From positions 62,001-126,000 of the forward strand of contig NZ_JAHKQH010000007.1 of the NCBI RefSeq assembly GCF_018861025.1: a DNA stretch of 64,000 nucleotides. Reading direction: 5' to 3'. The notes beneath the pieces are model-generated. The model was not told where the DNA came from and made no database searches. It saw only the letters and a list, made by a program, of their open reading frames with translations. Below, piece after piece: positions 17,633-26,590 of this stretch. Within the stretch, counting starts at the first letter, position 1, and every line of letters begins with the position of its first letter. A program made the translations under genes and the position numbers. This stretch comes from Psychrosphaera sp. B3R10. Its GTDB lineage: Bacteria; Pseudomonadota; Gammaproteobacteria; Enterobacterales; Alteromonadaceae.

Positions 17633-18046
17633 TTAGCCTTCATACTTTTTGCCTAAAGCACGCATAATGTCACGCCAAGTTAAAATTCCTAATACCCTAT
17701 TATCAGACGTAACGACAGGTAGACAGGAAACACTATTTTGATTAAATAATAATACTGCATCTTTAACTGTAGAGTCTTCGGTCAATACAACTAAATTACG
17801 ACTCATAATCTGATGAGCACGTTTGTTTAATGCCGCCAACTCTTTAGTCGTCACAGCGACAGTATCGATATTTGGACTTAACGTTTTCAGTAAATCGCGA
17901 TCTGATATAACGCCAACCAACTTACGGTGATCAACAACCAGAATGTGATGAAACGATTCTTCTTCAAATATCTTTTTAATAACGCTTAAGGATTCATCCA
18001 AGTGAACCGTTACAACTTCACTAGTCATTAATCGAGTGATTTTCAT
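17633..18046 (-). CDS. Two-CBS-domain protein
   Basis: A 137-residue protein made of a tandem CBS (Bateman) pair: the first repeat spans about residues 5-62 and the second about 75-135, each with the V-G-V/L-G-I strand and a D-R/W-R-D element. CBS pairs bind adenine nucleotides and sense energy or redox state; no effector domain is attached here. I chose the ATG at 18046 because AAGGAG lies 6 bases before it; a longer frame from 18097 lacks such a site and adds an Arg-rich stretch without similarity to the family. Partner unknown. Confidence 0.85.
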   Translation of the reverse strand: MKITRLMTSEVVTVHLDESLSVIKKIFEEESFHHILVVDHRKLVGVISDRDLLKTLSPNIDTVAVTTKELAALNKRAHQIMSRNLVVLTEDSTVKDAVLLFNQNSVSCLPVVTSDNRVLGILTWRDIMRALGKKYEG

Positions 18047-18258
18047 GATACTCCTTGACTCTAATCGCCGCCTTCTTGTGTCGACAGGAACCAACACCGG
18101 CTAAATCTACTTCATTATAATATTCAGTTGTTTATATATGCCAAATATTTTTCTTTTTAAGCCATAAAATAATGCTGGTAATAGCATAAATTCCACAAAG
18201 AATAAGATCAAACTCAACTTAAGCACATTGAGCCTGATCTAATAACAACGACCCTAAT

Positions 18259-20952
18259 CTAACTCAAATGGCGGATAAGCTCATTAGGTGACATTTTCAT
18301 TAAACTACGTGTGCTCAACGCACCTACTGTTGCCACAAATCCAGCGCCAATTGCAGGCCCTATCAACCAAAGCTCCCAATGCAGTGACCAGCTCATTTCA
18401 AAAATCCGCCATTGCAATAAAAACAAACTAAAGTCCGCCACTGTTGCGGCAATGATCCCAGCTATCGCGCCTAAACTTAAAAATTCTATTATTATCGCAG
18501 ATTGAATTAGACTGCCTTTCGCACCTAATATTCTAAAAATAACAGTTTCGCGGCGTCGTTCGTCAAGTGAACTTTGCACCTGAGCTAACAACACTAACGT
18601 TGCGGCAAAAACCACCACTATTAACACGATCCGGATTGCAACAGCTACCTGCGCTATAGTCTGTTGGATTTGATTTAACATCGCCTCTACGTCAATAACA
18701 CTTAGGGTTGGGTAGTCATGTAATAAATCATTCAACCACAACTTCTTCTCTGTTGGTAAGTAGAAAGAAGTAATGAAAGTCGCAGGAAAATCACTCAACA
18801 CATCATGACTAAATATCATAAAGAAATTAGGCTGAAAGCTATTCCAATCAACTTCCCGAATACTGGTAACCTGTGCCGAGACTTCTCGCGCACCAATCAA
18901 GAATGTTAGGTTATCACCAAGTTTAATCTGCATTCGCTCAGCAACACCTTCTTCGACGGAAACCTGTGGGCCCTTTCCTTCTGGCATCCATTCGCCCGAA
19001 AGAAGTACGTTGTTTTTAGCCATTTCGTCCGAAAATGTAAGATTTAACTCACGACCTATGCCATTTCGTTGTTTTTGCTCCGATTCTTCATTTTCAGTTT
19101 GCTCACCACTCCCGTTGTTTTGTGATTTTGGAATCGATTCTGTTGCGGCTTGAGCTTGTTGCGTATTATTTTCGGTCTCACTACCGTCACGTAATTTAGA
19201 GCCGGTTTCCTCTTGTTTCTTTTGTACCAGTTTTTCGTCATTAATATGCGTCAGTCGACCACGAATAATTGGGTAATACTGTTCAGGTTCTAACCCTTGA
19301 TTACTTAATTCTTGTTTCACATCATCAAGTTCGTGTTGAGCAATGTTAATGACAAAATGATTTGGTGTACCTTCGGGCAATTGCTCCTGCCACTCTTGAA
19401 TAATTGAGTTTTCAAGAGAATACAAAATTAAGATAAGCATAATCGCCAACGTAAACCCTATCATCTGAGCAGCATTTTCTTTTACTCTGCGCTTTAACGA
19501 TGCAAGCGCAATTTTTACTGCGCTGCCGCCGACGCTATTACCTATTTTTCTGGAAAAATAAAGCATTAAACGTGTAAACACTAAGATCAACACAACGAGT
19601 ATAATTCCTGCCACACCTATGATTAGTGTGATTTGAATATTTTGACTGTAGATCCAAACCAGCAATATTGTCGTGAGAGCCATTAGTATTCGAGCAGAAA
19701 TACTCGTTGCAATATCATCACCCAGATTACGTCTTAAAACCCGTAATGGCGGAACAGAAAACAACTTTAAAAGCGACGGTATTGAAAACATAAAGGCACA
19801 TACTAAGCCAGTAATCATTGCCATAATAACCGGTTTTAAGCCAATTGACGGCAATTCATCAGGTAAATAAGCGGCCATCGCACTTACCGCACCTTGCTGC
19901 ATAATAGCGCCAAAAATTATCCCAATTGCAACACTCGACACCGCGATTAAAACTAATTGAAACAAATAGATTACTTTGACTTGATTTAAGCTTGCGCCTA
20001 AAGTTTTAACGATGGCGATTGAGTCCAAATGACGTTGGCTATATAGTTTAGTCGCCACTGCTACGGCGGTGGCCGCTAATAAAACTCCTAGAACGCCTGC
20101 TAGCATTAAAAAACTTTCTGCCCGTTCTAACGATGCCGTTATATTGGACGCACCTTCTTTAACATTTCGGAAACGTTGATTTTCTTTTAAGTTATCTTTT
20201 ATCCAAACATCAAAGTCAGATAAATCAGCTTCATCTCCTGCAAACAGATTTACATAGGAAATTCGACTTCCCGGTTGTATAACTTTTGTTGCAGGGACAT
20301 CTTCTATGTTCATGATGATCCGAGTACCGCTGCTAAATACCTCAAATGGCGCATCAGGTTCAGCGTCAATGACCCCCGTAACCTGTAAGGTTAATTCACC
20401 GACATCTACTTTTAGTGTTGATGACATGTTTTTAAGTGCCGCTGGGTCGAGGTTTAATGCATAAAACAATCGTTTTGTTAGCCACGCTTCTCCTGTTTTA
20501 GGACCGTGTTTCTCTATCTTATTGTTTGTTGATAGGTCCGTTGTAACAAACAACTGACCGCGCAATGGATAAGTTGGAGATACCGCTTTAATAACAGCAA
20601 TATTCATTTGGTCACCGGCAAACGCCATCGACGAAAAATAAATGTGCTGATCAGTAGCGAGATTGAGTTCAGTTGCTTTAGTAATAAATTGGTCACCCAT
20701 TGGATGGGCACTGCTTAAATCACGATCCGCGGCAAGAAAAGCGGCACTTTTACTCATTATAGCTTTGTCGACTCTATCGGTGACACTAGATAAGGCCATC
20801 ACAGACGACACTGCTAACACGATAGACAGACCAATGATTGTTAATTCGCCCCGACCAAATTCGCGAGTAAATAAACGCCAGGCAATCGCAAACCAATAAT
20901 TAATAGGGGCCGATGTTCGGGTATTTACTGTGTCATTAGAATGCATTGGCAA
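18259..20952 (-). CDS. ybbP: ABC transporter permease, YbbP/FtsX-like
   Basis: An 897-residue permease with two FtsX-type units. A first TM lies near residues 35-55, a periplasmic domain follows, then a TM block around 275-490 and a second unit ending in the final TM segments near 780-885. It overlaps the ATPase gene by 17 bp, so they form one transporter. Enteric YbbAP sits in the same divergent arrangement with tesA and has been linked to envelope or lipid handling. Residues about 575-635 form a hydrophilic Q/E/N/K-rich stretch unusual for a permease, probably a disordered periplasmic insert. Confidence 0.88.
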   Translation of the reverse strand: MPMHSNDTVNTRTSAPINYWFAIAWRLFTREFGRGELTIIGLSIVLAVSSVMALSSVTDRVDKAIMSKSAAFLAADRDLSSAHPMGDQFITKATELNLATDQHIYFSSMAFAGDQMNIAVIKAVSPTYPLRGQLFVTTDLSTNNKIEKHGPKTGEAWLTKRLFYALNLDPAALKNMSSTLKVDVGELTLQVTGVIDAEPDAPFEVFSSGTRIIMNIEDVPATKVIQPGSRISYVNLFAGDEADLSDFDVWIKDNLKENQRFRNVKEGASNITASLERAESFLMLAGVLGVLLAATAVAVATKLYSQRHLDSIAIVKTLGASLNQVKVIYLFQLVLIAVSSVAIGIIFGAIMQQGAVSAMAAYLPDELPSIGLKPVIMAMITGLVCAFMFSIPSLLKLFSVPPLRVLRRNLGDDIATSISARILMALTTILLVWIYSQNIQITLIIGVAGIILVVLILVFTRLMLYFSRKIGNSVGGSAVKIALASLKRRVKENAAQMIGFTLAIMLILILYSLENSIIQEWQEQLPEGTPNHFVINIAQHELDDVKQELSNQGLEPEQYYPIIRGRLTHINDEKLVQKKQEETGSKLRDGSETENNTQQAQAATESIPKSQNNGSGEQTENEESEQKQRNGIGRELNLTFSDEMAKNNVLLSGEWMPEGKGPQVSVEEGVAERMQIKLGDNLTFLIGAREVSAQVTSIREVDWNSFQPNFFMIFSHDVLSDFPATFITSFYLPTEKKLWLNDLLHDYPTLSVIDVEAMLNQIQQTIAQVAVAIRIVLIVVVFAATLVLLAQVQSSLDERRRETVIFRILGAKGSLIQSAIIIEFLSLGAIAGIIAATVADFSLFLLQWRIFEMSWSLHWELWLIGPAIGAGFVATVGALSTRSLMKMSPNELIRHLS

Positions 20953-21739
20953 TTGCCTCTGATATATCTAAATCCAACGTGCCATCTGCAAGCTCATCGC
21001 TAGGATCTTTGTCTGGTGCCGTTTCTTCAACAAGAGTTCCTCCAATTAAAGAAACCGTGCGTTGACAGCGTTTTGCTAATTCAGGGTTATGGGTCACTAA
21101 AATTAAAGTCGTTTCTGCTGTTTGATTCAATTCAAATAATAAGTTTTCAACTAACTTGCCATTGTCGGAATCCAGATTGGCCGATGGTTCATCGGCAAAT
21201 AACAATTTAGGTTTGGTAATAAACGCCCGGGCAATCGCAACACGTTGCTGCTCGCCACCTGACAGTTGATTTGGAAAATGCGTTAGCCTGTGATCTAATC
21301 CAACTTTCTGCAGCCATCGTTCTGCTTCTGATTTTGCGCTTGCACGCATTTCAGCATCATCTGACAACTCCGCTGGCAACATGACATTTTCGAGTGCTGT
21401 AAGGCTTGGCACAAGCAAAAACTGTTGAAAGATAAATCCAACATCCTTTCGTCTAACACCGGCTCGTTGCTCTTCATCTAGTTGGTGAAATGGTTGACCG
21501 TAAAAAAACATTTCCCCCTTGGTCGGTAAATCCAATCCAGCCAAAATACCAAGTAGTGTCGACTTGCCAGAGCCTGATGCCCCAACAATCGCTATGCTTT
21601 CTCCGCAGTTAACCGTCAAATTAATATTCTTTAATATTTCTAACTTTTTGTCAGAATCGGTTGCGGATGTCGCGCTTGGCAGAGATACTTGTTTTTCGAT
21701 ATTGTTTGCATTTATTGCAGATAAGTTTTGTTTGTTCAT
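20936..21739 (-). CDS. ybbA: ABC transporter ATP-binding protein, YbbA/LolD-like
   Basis: A 267-residue ABC ATPase with Walker A G-A-S-G-S-G-K-S-T, the Q-loop region, signature L-S-G-G-E-Q-Q-R and Walker B L-L-F-A-D-E-P. It belongs to the MacB/LolD-type ATPases that partner FtsX permeases. I start it at the ATG at 21739; the frame extends to a TTG at 21763, which would overlap the divergent gene's leader. It has 25 extra N-terminal residues and a C-terminal acidic tail compared with enteric YbbA. Its 3' end overlaps ybbP. Confidence 0.9.
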   Translation of the reverse strand: MNKQNLSAINANNIEKQVSLPSATSATDSDKKLEILKNINLTVNCGESIAIVGASGSGKSTLLGILAGLDLPTKGEMFFYGQPFHQLDEEQRAGVRRKDVGFIFQQFLLVPSLTALENVMLPAELSDDAEMRASAKSEAERWLQKVGLDHRLTHFPNQLSGGEQQRVAIARAFITKPKLLFADEPSANLDSDNGKLVENLLFELNQTAETTLILVTHNPELAKRCQRTVSLIGGTLVEETAPDKDPSDELADGTLDLDISEAIANAF

Positions 21740-21828
21740 AATTTTGGGTTCTCTTAATGCCAAGAAATAGTAATACTAAACAGTTTGACGTAATTAACCT
21801 ATTAAGATCAAAGTTGTTTTATAAAAAA

Positions 21829-22461
21829 ATGATTATTAAATGTAACAGACTGTTAGTGCCCTTGTTATGCCTTTTTTCATTTTGTTTAGATGCAAGTCAA
21901 ATTAAAGTCGTAATGTACGGTGATAGTATTAGTGCCGGATATGGCATGACGATCGAAGAAAGCTGGCCTTATTTACTAAATGAAACGTTTATCGTTGAAG
22001 GATCTGAGATTAATTTGATCAACGAAAGTATTAGTGGTGAGACAACTGGTGGGGGTTTGGCCCGAATTGAAAATGTGCTTAAAAGGCATCAATTGGTACA
22101 GGACGACTGGCTCATTATTGAACTCGGTGGTAACGATGGGTTGAGGGGTTTTCCAACAACAACGATAAAACGTAATTTGACCCAAATGATCACAAAACTA
22201 AAAGCAAATAACGTCAACATCGCAATTATGCAAATAAAAATACCGCCCAATTATGGTAAACGTTACACAACAATGTTTGAAGGTTTATACCCTGCCCTCG
22301 CTGAACAGTTTGATATTCCAATCATGCCGTTTTTTATGGATTCGATTGCCATTAATCCGAGCTACATGCTGCAAGATGGAATTCATCCAAATAAAAGTGC
22401 TCAGGTCATTATTAGAGACATAATGAAACCAGCAATAGAAAAATTGATAACAGATAATTAG
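21829..22461 (+). CDS. tesA: SGNH esterase / lysophospholipase TesA
   Basis: A 210-residue periplasmic SGNH hydrolase. The signal peptide ends at about residue 20 (C-L-D-A). The four SGNH blocks are visible: G-D-S-I-S-A-G-Y-G with the nucleophile serine, the glycine of E-S-I-S-G-E-T, G-G-N-D and D-G-I-H-P-N. TesA hydrolyses acyl-CoA thioesters, arylesters and lysophospholipids. I start it at 21829 because that gives a clean signal peptide; the in-frame ATG at 21757 would add 24 polar residues before it. It is divergent from ybbAP, as in enterics. Confidence 0.92.
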   Translation: MIIKCNRLLVPLLCLFSFCLDASQIKVVMYGDSISAGYGMTIEESWPYLLNETFIVEGSEINLINESISGETTGGGLARIENVLKRHQLVQDDWLIIELGGNDGLRGFPTTTIKRNLTQMITKLKANNVNIAIMQIKIPPNYGKRYTTMFEGLYPALAEQFDIPIMPFFMDSIAINPSYMLQDGIHPNKSAQVIIRDIMKPAIEKLITDN

Positions 22462-22498
22462 TGTAAATACGAAGTCAGGCACAGATTAAGGAAAACCA

Positions 22499-23245
22499 AT
22501 GCGAATTGTGCGAAAAATCAAAGCTTTTAAGTTTTACAATGTCGGAATTATAACCATAAGAAGTCTATTGTTTTTATTCTGTATTGGTTTCGGTAAAGTT
22601 AATGCGGAACCTCTGACGATAGTGACGGAATTATCTCCCCCATATCAAACATTGGAACAAAACCATATTGGTGGGTATGCCACTGAACAAGTTCGTGCTT
22701 TTATGCTTAAAGCGAATTTATCGTATGAGATTGAAATGTACCCCTGGGCTCGCGCGTTCCGCCAAGCTTTAAATAAACCAAACACACTCATCTACGCAAT
22801 AGCAAAAACCCCAGAACGTCTTGATAAGTTTCATTGGTTTATTAAAGTTTATGAATTTCGACCTTATTTAGTCGGGCATGATGACAAGGCATTGTTGCAA
22901 GTAAAAAGTCTGCAGCAAGTGAAAGAATATAGTATTGCGGTACAAAGGCACGATTATGCCCATGAATATTTATCGTCAATTGGGTTTGAAGAAGGAAAAA
23001 ATCTTATTCTTACGAATTCCATTGTTGATTCTTGGCACTTGTTAAAAAACAAAAAAGTGGATTTTGTAGTAGAAGAATTTGAATATGATCCAATTTCAGA
23101 ATCAGGTGAAGAGTTTAAATATAAAAAGTACATACCATTAAAAAGTTTATGGCAATCAACGTATTTAGCTGCAAATAAAAATCTAGACAAAGATGTTTTG
23201 GAAAAAATGATGTCAACAATGAAAGAATTCGAACAAACGAGATAG
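22499..23245 (+). CDS. Periplasmic solute-binding protein (SBP family 3-like)
   Basis: A 248-residue exported protein with a signal peptide (cleavage after V-N-A near residue 36) and a body of the amino-acid-binding/family 3 type: an initial beta strand L-T-I-V-T-E-L-S-P-P-Y, then G-G-Y-A-T-E-Q-V, and P-W-A-R-A. Such stand-alone proteins are common in marine Alteromonadales without adjacent transporter genes. It lies 37 bp after tesA on the same strand and may be cotranscribed. Ligand unknown. Confidence 0.82.
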   Translation: MRIVRKIKAFKFYNVGIITIRSLLFLFCIGFGKVNAEPLTIVTELSPPYQTLEQNHIGGYATEQVRAFMLKANLSYEIEMYPWARAFRQALNKPNTLIYAIAKTPERLDKFHWFIKVYEFRPYLVGHDDKALLQVKSLQQVKEYSIAVQRHDYAHEYLSSIGFEEGKNLILTNSIVDSWHLLKNKKVDFVVEEFEYDPISESGEEFKYKKYIPLKSLWQSTYLAANKNLDKDVLEKMMSTMKEFEQTR

Positions 23246-23274
23246 AAAGAGATGGGTAATAAATAGAAATGAAA

Positions 23275-23350
23275 TGGTACTCCCAAGGGGATTCGAACCC
23301 CTGTTACCGCCGTGAAAGGGCAGTGTCCTAGGCCTCTAGACGATGGGAGC
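23275..23350 (-). tRNA. tRNA-Glu (TTC), copy 4 of operon
   Basis: A complete 76-base tRNA with anticodon TTC in C-C-C-T-T-T-C-A-C, a GCTCCCA/TGGGAGT acceptor pairing, canonical T-arm GGTTCGAATCC, and CCA encoded. It is the last gene of the Ala-Glu-Glu-Glu-Glu operon. Confidence 0.97.
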
Positions 23351-23376
23351 ACTAGGTGTATTTCATTATTTTAAAG

Positions 23377-23452
23377 TGGTACTCCCAAGGGGATTCGAAC
23401 CCCTGTTACCGCCGTGAAAGGGCAGTGTCCTAGGCCTCTAGACGATGGGAGC
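23377..23452 (-). tRNA. tRNA-Glu (TTC), copy 3 of operon
   Basis: Identical in sequence to its neighbours, 76 bases, anticodon TTC, encoded CCA. Spacer to the next copy is 26 bp. Confidence 0.97.
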
Positions 23453-23485
23453 ACTAAGACTTTAAAAACATAAAACGCTAATTGT

Positions 23486-23561
23486 TGGTACTCCCAAGGG
23501 GATTCGAACCCCTGTTACCGCCGTGAAAGGGCAGTGTCCTAGGCCTCTAGACGATGGGAGC
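23486..23561 (-). tRNA. tRNA-Glu (TTC), copy 2 of operon
   Basis: Identical 76-base tRNA with anticodon TTC and encoded CCA. Spacer of 33 bp to the next copy. Confidence 0.97.
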
Positions 23562-23590
23562 ACAGGACAATTAGTATAGCAGTAAGTAAA

Positions 23591-23666
23591 TGGTACTCCC
23601 AAGGGGATTCGAACCCCTGTTACCGCCGTGAAAGGGCAGTGTCCTAGGCCTCTAGACGATGGGAGC
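23591..23666 (-). tRNA. tRNA-Glu (TTC), copy 1 of operon
   Basis: Identical 76-base tRNA with anticodon TTC and encoded CCA. It directly follows tRNA-Ala on the transcript with a 24-bp spacer. Confidence 0.97.
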
Positions 23667-23690
23667 ACTAAGACTTACTTAAACGAAAAT

Positions 23691-23766
23691 TGGTGGAGCT
23701 AAGCGGGATCGAACCGCGGACCTCAACACTGCCAGTGTTGCGCTCTCCCAGCTGAGCTATAGCCCC
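23691..23766 (-). tRNA. tRNA-Ala (GGC)
   Basis: A complete 76-base tRNA with GGGGCTA acceptor 5' strand, anticodon GGC in the loop CTGGCAG closed by CAACA/TGTTG, and encoded CCA. It is the first gene of the tRNA operon. Confidence 0.97.
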
Positions 23767-23814
23767 GCTTTTCGCGATGAATTTAAGACAATCTGTGCCT
23801 CAAACTCGGGGCGC

Positions 23815-23843
23815 ATTCTATGCACTCACTTTAAATGAGTCAA
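23815..23843 (-). promoter_or_regulatory. Promoter of the tRNA-Ala/tRNA-Glu operon
   Basis: On the minus strand TTGACT (23838-23843), a 17-bp spacer and TAGAAT (23815-23820), followed by a GC-rich discriminator (GCGCCCC) of the type associated with stringent control of stable RNA. Confidence 0.75.
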
Positions 23844-23948
23844 CCATTATTTGAATAAAACTTTGTATTATTAGCGTAAGTGATTAATTTTTTGGCAAGT
23901 TGCTTAAAAAACGATTATATGTGACTAAAATATCCGCATTAGCAACAA

Positions 23949-23973
23949 AAAAGCCAACTTAACGTTGGCTTTT
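23949..23973. terminator. Terminator after gltX
   Basis: A 10-bp stem AAAAGCCAAC/GTTGGCTTTT with a 5-base loop, located 19 bp beyond the gltX stop codon. The flanking A- and T-rich ends make it usable on the minus strand. Confidence 0.75.
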
Positions 23974-23991
23974 AATCTGTTTAACTAAAGT

Positions 23992-25407
23992 TTAAGAATT
24001 TGCTTCTCTTTGTGCAATAAAGTCCAAAGCCATATCAATTCTTTTGATGACCTTCTCTTTTGGCAACAACTCAAGTGTGACGTCTAATGATGGTGAATTA
24101 CCGCTACCGGTTGTCGCAACACGTAGTGGCATCCCAACTTTACCCATGCCAACGTCCAGTTGTTCCGCGGTACCGTTAATTGCAGCTTGTATAGACTCAG
24201 CATCCCACGAGGTTAAATCCTGGAGCTTTTGTTTAGCCACTTGCAATGCTTCCTTCGCTACTGGGCGTAAATGTTTCTTAGCGGCCTTTTCGTCAAACTC
24301 AGAAAAATCCTGATAGAAATAAGCGCTTATTTCTGCAAGTTCTTTAAGAGTTTTAACCCTTTCCGCCTGAATTTCTACGATAGCTTCTAATTTAGGACCA
24401 TTTGCAACATCTACATTCTGGTTTTCAAAATGCCAAGCTAAGTGTTTAGCAACTTCTGTCGCAGGCAACAATTTCATGTATTGTTGGTTCATCCAATTTA
24501 ATTTTTCGGTATTGAACCCAGAGGCCGACTTATTAATTGACGCAATATCAAAGTGAGTAAATAGCTCATCAAGAGTAAATACTTCCTGATCACCATGAGA
24601 CCAACCTAAACGCACCAAATAATTTATTAGAGCCTGTGGTAAATAGCCGTCATCACGATACTGCATAACCCCTACTGCACCGTGTCGCTTTGATAATTTC
24701 TTACCGTCATCACCTAAAATCATCGAACAATGAGCGTAAGTTGGCACTGTCGCACCAAAGGCTTCAAATATATTGATTTGCTTAGCGGTATTTATTAAAT
24801 GATCTTCGCCTCGAACCACATGAGTCATTTCCATTTGCCAATCGTCGATGACAACACAGAAATTATAGGTTGGACTACCATCAGTACGTTGAATGATCAT
24901 GTCATCCATTTCGTCGTTCGATATTTCCATCTCGCCACGGATAACGTCAGTCCACTTTACACTGCCTTCTTTAGGGTTTCTAAAACGAACAACATAAGGT
25001 GCATCCTGAGCAGCATCTGTTGAGCCATGAGAACAATGACCGTCATAACCAGTGCGTTGGCCATTTGCTTCTTGTTCTTCACGTAAGGCATCTAAACGTT
25101 CTTTAGAGCAATAACATTTATACGCTTTATCCTGTTCAATTAATTTTTGAACAAATTCCTTATATAAGTCAAAACGCTTGGTTTGATAAAAAATCTCGCC
25201 ATCGTTTTCCATCCCTAACCACTTCATACCATCTAAAATGGCTTGAACCGCTTCAGGAGTTGAACGCTCCAAATCGGTATCTTCAATACGAAGGATAAAT
25301 TTTCCACCGCTTTTTTTGGCATATAACCAAGAATATAAAGCAGTACGAGCACCACCAACGTGCAAATAGCCAGTCGGGCTAGGGGCAAAACGAGTCACAA
25401 CAGTCAT
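23992..25407 (-). CDS. gltX: Glutamyl-tRNA synthetase
   Basis: A 471-residue class I aminoacyl-tRNA synthetase that charges tRNA-Glu. The HIGH-equivalent is in P-T-G-Y-L-H-V-G-G, and the KMSKS-equivalent is K-L-S-K-R-H-G. The C-terminal third is the helical anticodon-binding domain. I start it at the ATG at 25407, which has GGAA seven bases upstream; the frame runs on to a TTG at 25419. Its substrate tRNAs lie immediately downstream, and three tRNA-Val lie on the other side, an arrangement also known near enteric gltX. Confidence 0.96.
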   Translation of the reverse strand: MTVVTRFAPSPTGYLHVGGARTALYSWLYAKKSGGKFILRIEDTDLERSTPEAVQAILDGMKWLGMENDGEIFYQTKRFDLYKEFVQKLIEQDKAYKCYCSKERLDALREEQEANGQRTGYDGHCSHGSTDAAQDAPYVVRFRNPKEGSVKWTDVIRGEMEISNDEMDDMIIQRTDGSPTYNFCVVIDDWQMEMTHVVRGEDHLINTAKQINIFEAFGATVPTYAHCSMILGDDGKKLSKRHGAVGVMQYRDDGYLPQALINYLVRLGWSHGDQEVFTLDELFTHFDIASINKSASGFNTEKLNWMNQQYMKLLPATEVAKHLAWHFENQNVDVANGPKLEAIVEIQAERVKTLKELAEISAYFYQDFSEFDEKAAKKHLRPVAKEALQVAKQKLQDLTSWDAESIQAAINGTAEQLDVGMGKVGMPLRVATTGSGNSPSLDVTLELLPKEKVIKRIDMALDFIAQREANS

Positions 25408-25500
25408 GTTTGTTTCCAATAAAATGTATTCTTGAATAATTGCGGGCTATTCTATAAAAAAGTCAGCCTTATAGACAGTGCGAATTAAAAGGAGTGGTAA

Positions 25501-25965
25501 ATGAATTATTGGCTATTTAAATCGGAACCCGATGAATATGGTATTGAACACCTCAAAAACGAGCCACAACAAATTGGTCGCTGGGATGGCATTCGCAATT
25601 ATCAGGCACGTAATCTGTTGCGAGATGACGCAAAAATTGGTGATGGCGTATTATTTTATCACTCCAGTTGCAAACAGGTTGGTATTGCTGGTATCGCTGA
25701 AATTGTGTCGCCCCCCTACCCTGACCCATTACAATTTGACCCGGAATCAAAGTATTTTGATCCTAAATCAACCAAAGAAAACCCACGTTGGGTCTGTTTA
25801 GACATTAAATATGTCCGACACAACAAAAAATTTATTCCTTTAACTCAAATAAAAACAACAAAATTATTAGAAAAAATGGTTTTGGTTAACCGCAGTAGAC
25901 TCTCAATTCAGCCAGTAACATATGATGAGTGGCAAATTATCAACCAACTTGCGATGAATATTTAA
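25501..25965 (+). CDS. EVE-domain protein
   Basis: A 154-residue protein that is essentially one EVE domain, a PUA-like fold that in several families binds modified bases. The opening N-Y-W-L-F-K-S-E-P, the G-V-R/I-R-N-Y-Q-A-R-N segment and G-D-G-V-L-F-Y-H-S are typical of the free-standing group (YTH/EVE, thymocyte nuclear protein 1-like). An AAAGGAG ribosome site precedes the ATG. It is divergent from gltX. Whether it reads modified DNA or RNA is not known from sequence. Confidence 0.92.
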   Translation: MNYWLFKSEPDEYGIEHLKNEPQQIGRWDGIRNYQARNLLRDDAKIGDGVLFYHSSCKQVGIAGIAEIVSPPYPDPLQFDPESKYFDPKSTKENPRWVCLDIKYVRHNKKFIPLTQIKTTKLLEKMVLVNRSRLSIQPVTYDEWQIINQLAMNI

Positions 25966-26035
25966 CCTCAAAATTGCAATTATCGCCCTTTTTGCTCAAG
26001 AAACCATCGAAAGGTCAAAAACATTAAAATTATAG

Positions 26036-26063
26036 TTGACTCTTTTTAGTCGCTACTTATAAT
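26036..26063 (+). promoter_or_regulatory. Promoter of the tRNA-Val operon
   Basis: TTGACT (26036-26041), a 16-bp spacer and a consensus TATAAT (26058-26063), followed by a GC-rich discriminator ACGCCCC. It lies about 43 bp before the first tRNA-Val. Confidence 0.85.
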
Positions 26064-26105
26064 ACGCCCCACTTAAACGACACAGCGCGTTTAAGAGATA
26101 ATGCT

Positions 26106-26181
26106 GGGCGGTTAGCTCAGCTGGGAGAGCATCGCCCTTACAAGGCGAGGGTCACTGGTTCGAGCCCAGTACCGCCCACCA
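26106..26181 (+). tRNA. tRNA-Val (TAC), copy 1
   Basis: A complete 76-base tRNA with GGGCGGT acceptor strand, anticodon TAC in CCCTTACAAGG and encoded CCA. Confidence 0.97.
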
Positions 26182-26221
26182 ATTTTTTTTATTGGTTCAG
26201 CATTATCTACAGATTTTAAAT

Positions 26222-26297
26222 GGGCGGTTAGCTCAGTTGGGAGAGCATCGCCCTTACAAGGCGAGGGTCACTGGTTCGAGCCCAGTACCGCCCACCA
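26222..26297 (+). tRNA. tRNA-Val (TAC), copy 2
   Basis: Same tRNA as copy 1 apart from one D-loop base (GTTGG in place of GCTGG). Anticodon TAC, encoded CCA. Confidence 0.97.
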
Positions 26298-26324
26298 TTT
26301 AAAATCATATCTCTCTGGTAAAGT

Positions 26325-26400
26325 GGGCGGTTAGCTCAGCTGGGAGAGCATCGCCCTTACAAGGCGAGGGTCACTGGTTCGAGCCCAGTACCGCCCACCA
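26325..26400 (+). tRNA. tRNA-Val (TAC), copy 3
   Basis: Identical to copy 1; anticodon TAC, encoded CCA. Separated from copy 2 by 27 bp. Confidence 0.97.
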
Positions 26401-26590
26401 CTTTACTGTCGCATAAGAGTTATTAGTCACTTCGGTTTAATTCATTCTATAAAACGATTCATCTTCTAATAAGCTTCTATTTCTTTTTTCGATCTAAATT
26501 CATCCTATTTAACCGCTTAGTCTCTTTTTCGACTAATTTAACGATAAAACGATTGTTGTTACCCCCTCATCACAGGCAAAACATCCCTTT

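Noticed and set aside
21757-21828. Longer start for tesA and, on the other strand, a TTG start for ybbA
   Set aside because: The longer tesA start puts polar residues before the signal peptide, and the ybbA TTG would overlap it; internal ATG starts fit both families better.
22954-23668. Minus-strand frames across the tRNA-Glu genes that translate to a repeated peptide
   Set aside because: They are read through identical tRNA copies, a well-known false gene pattern; the tRNA folds explain the repetition.
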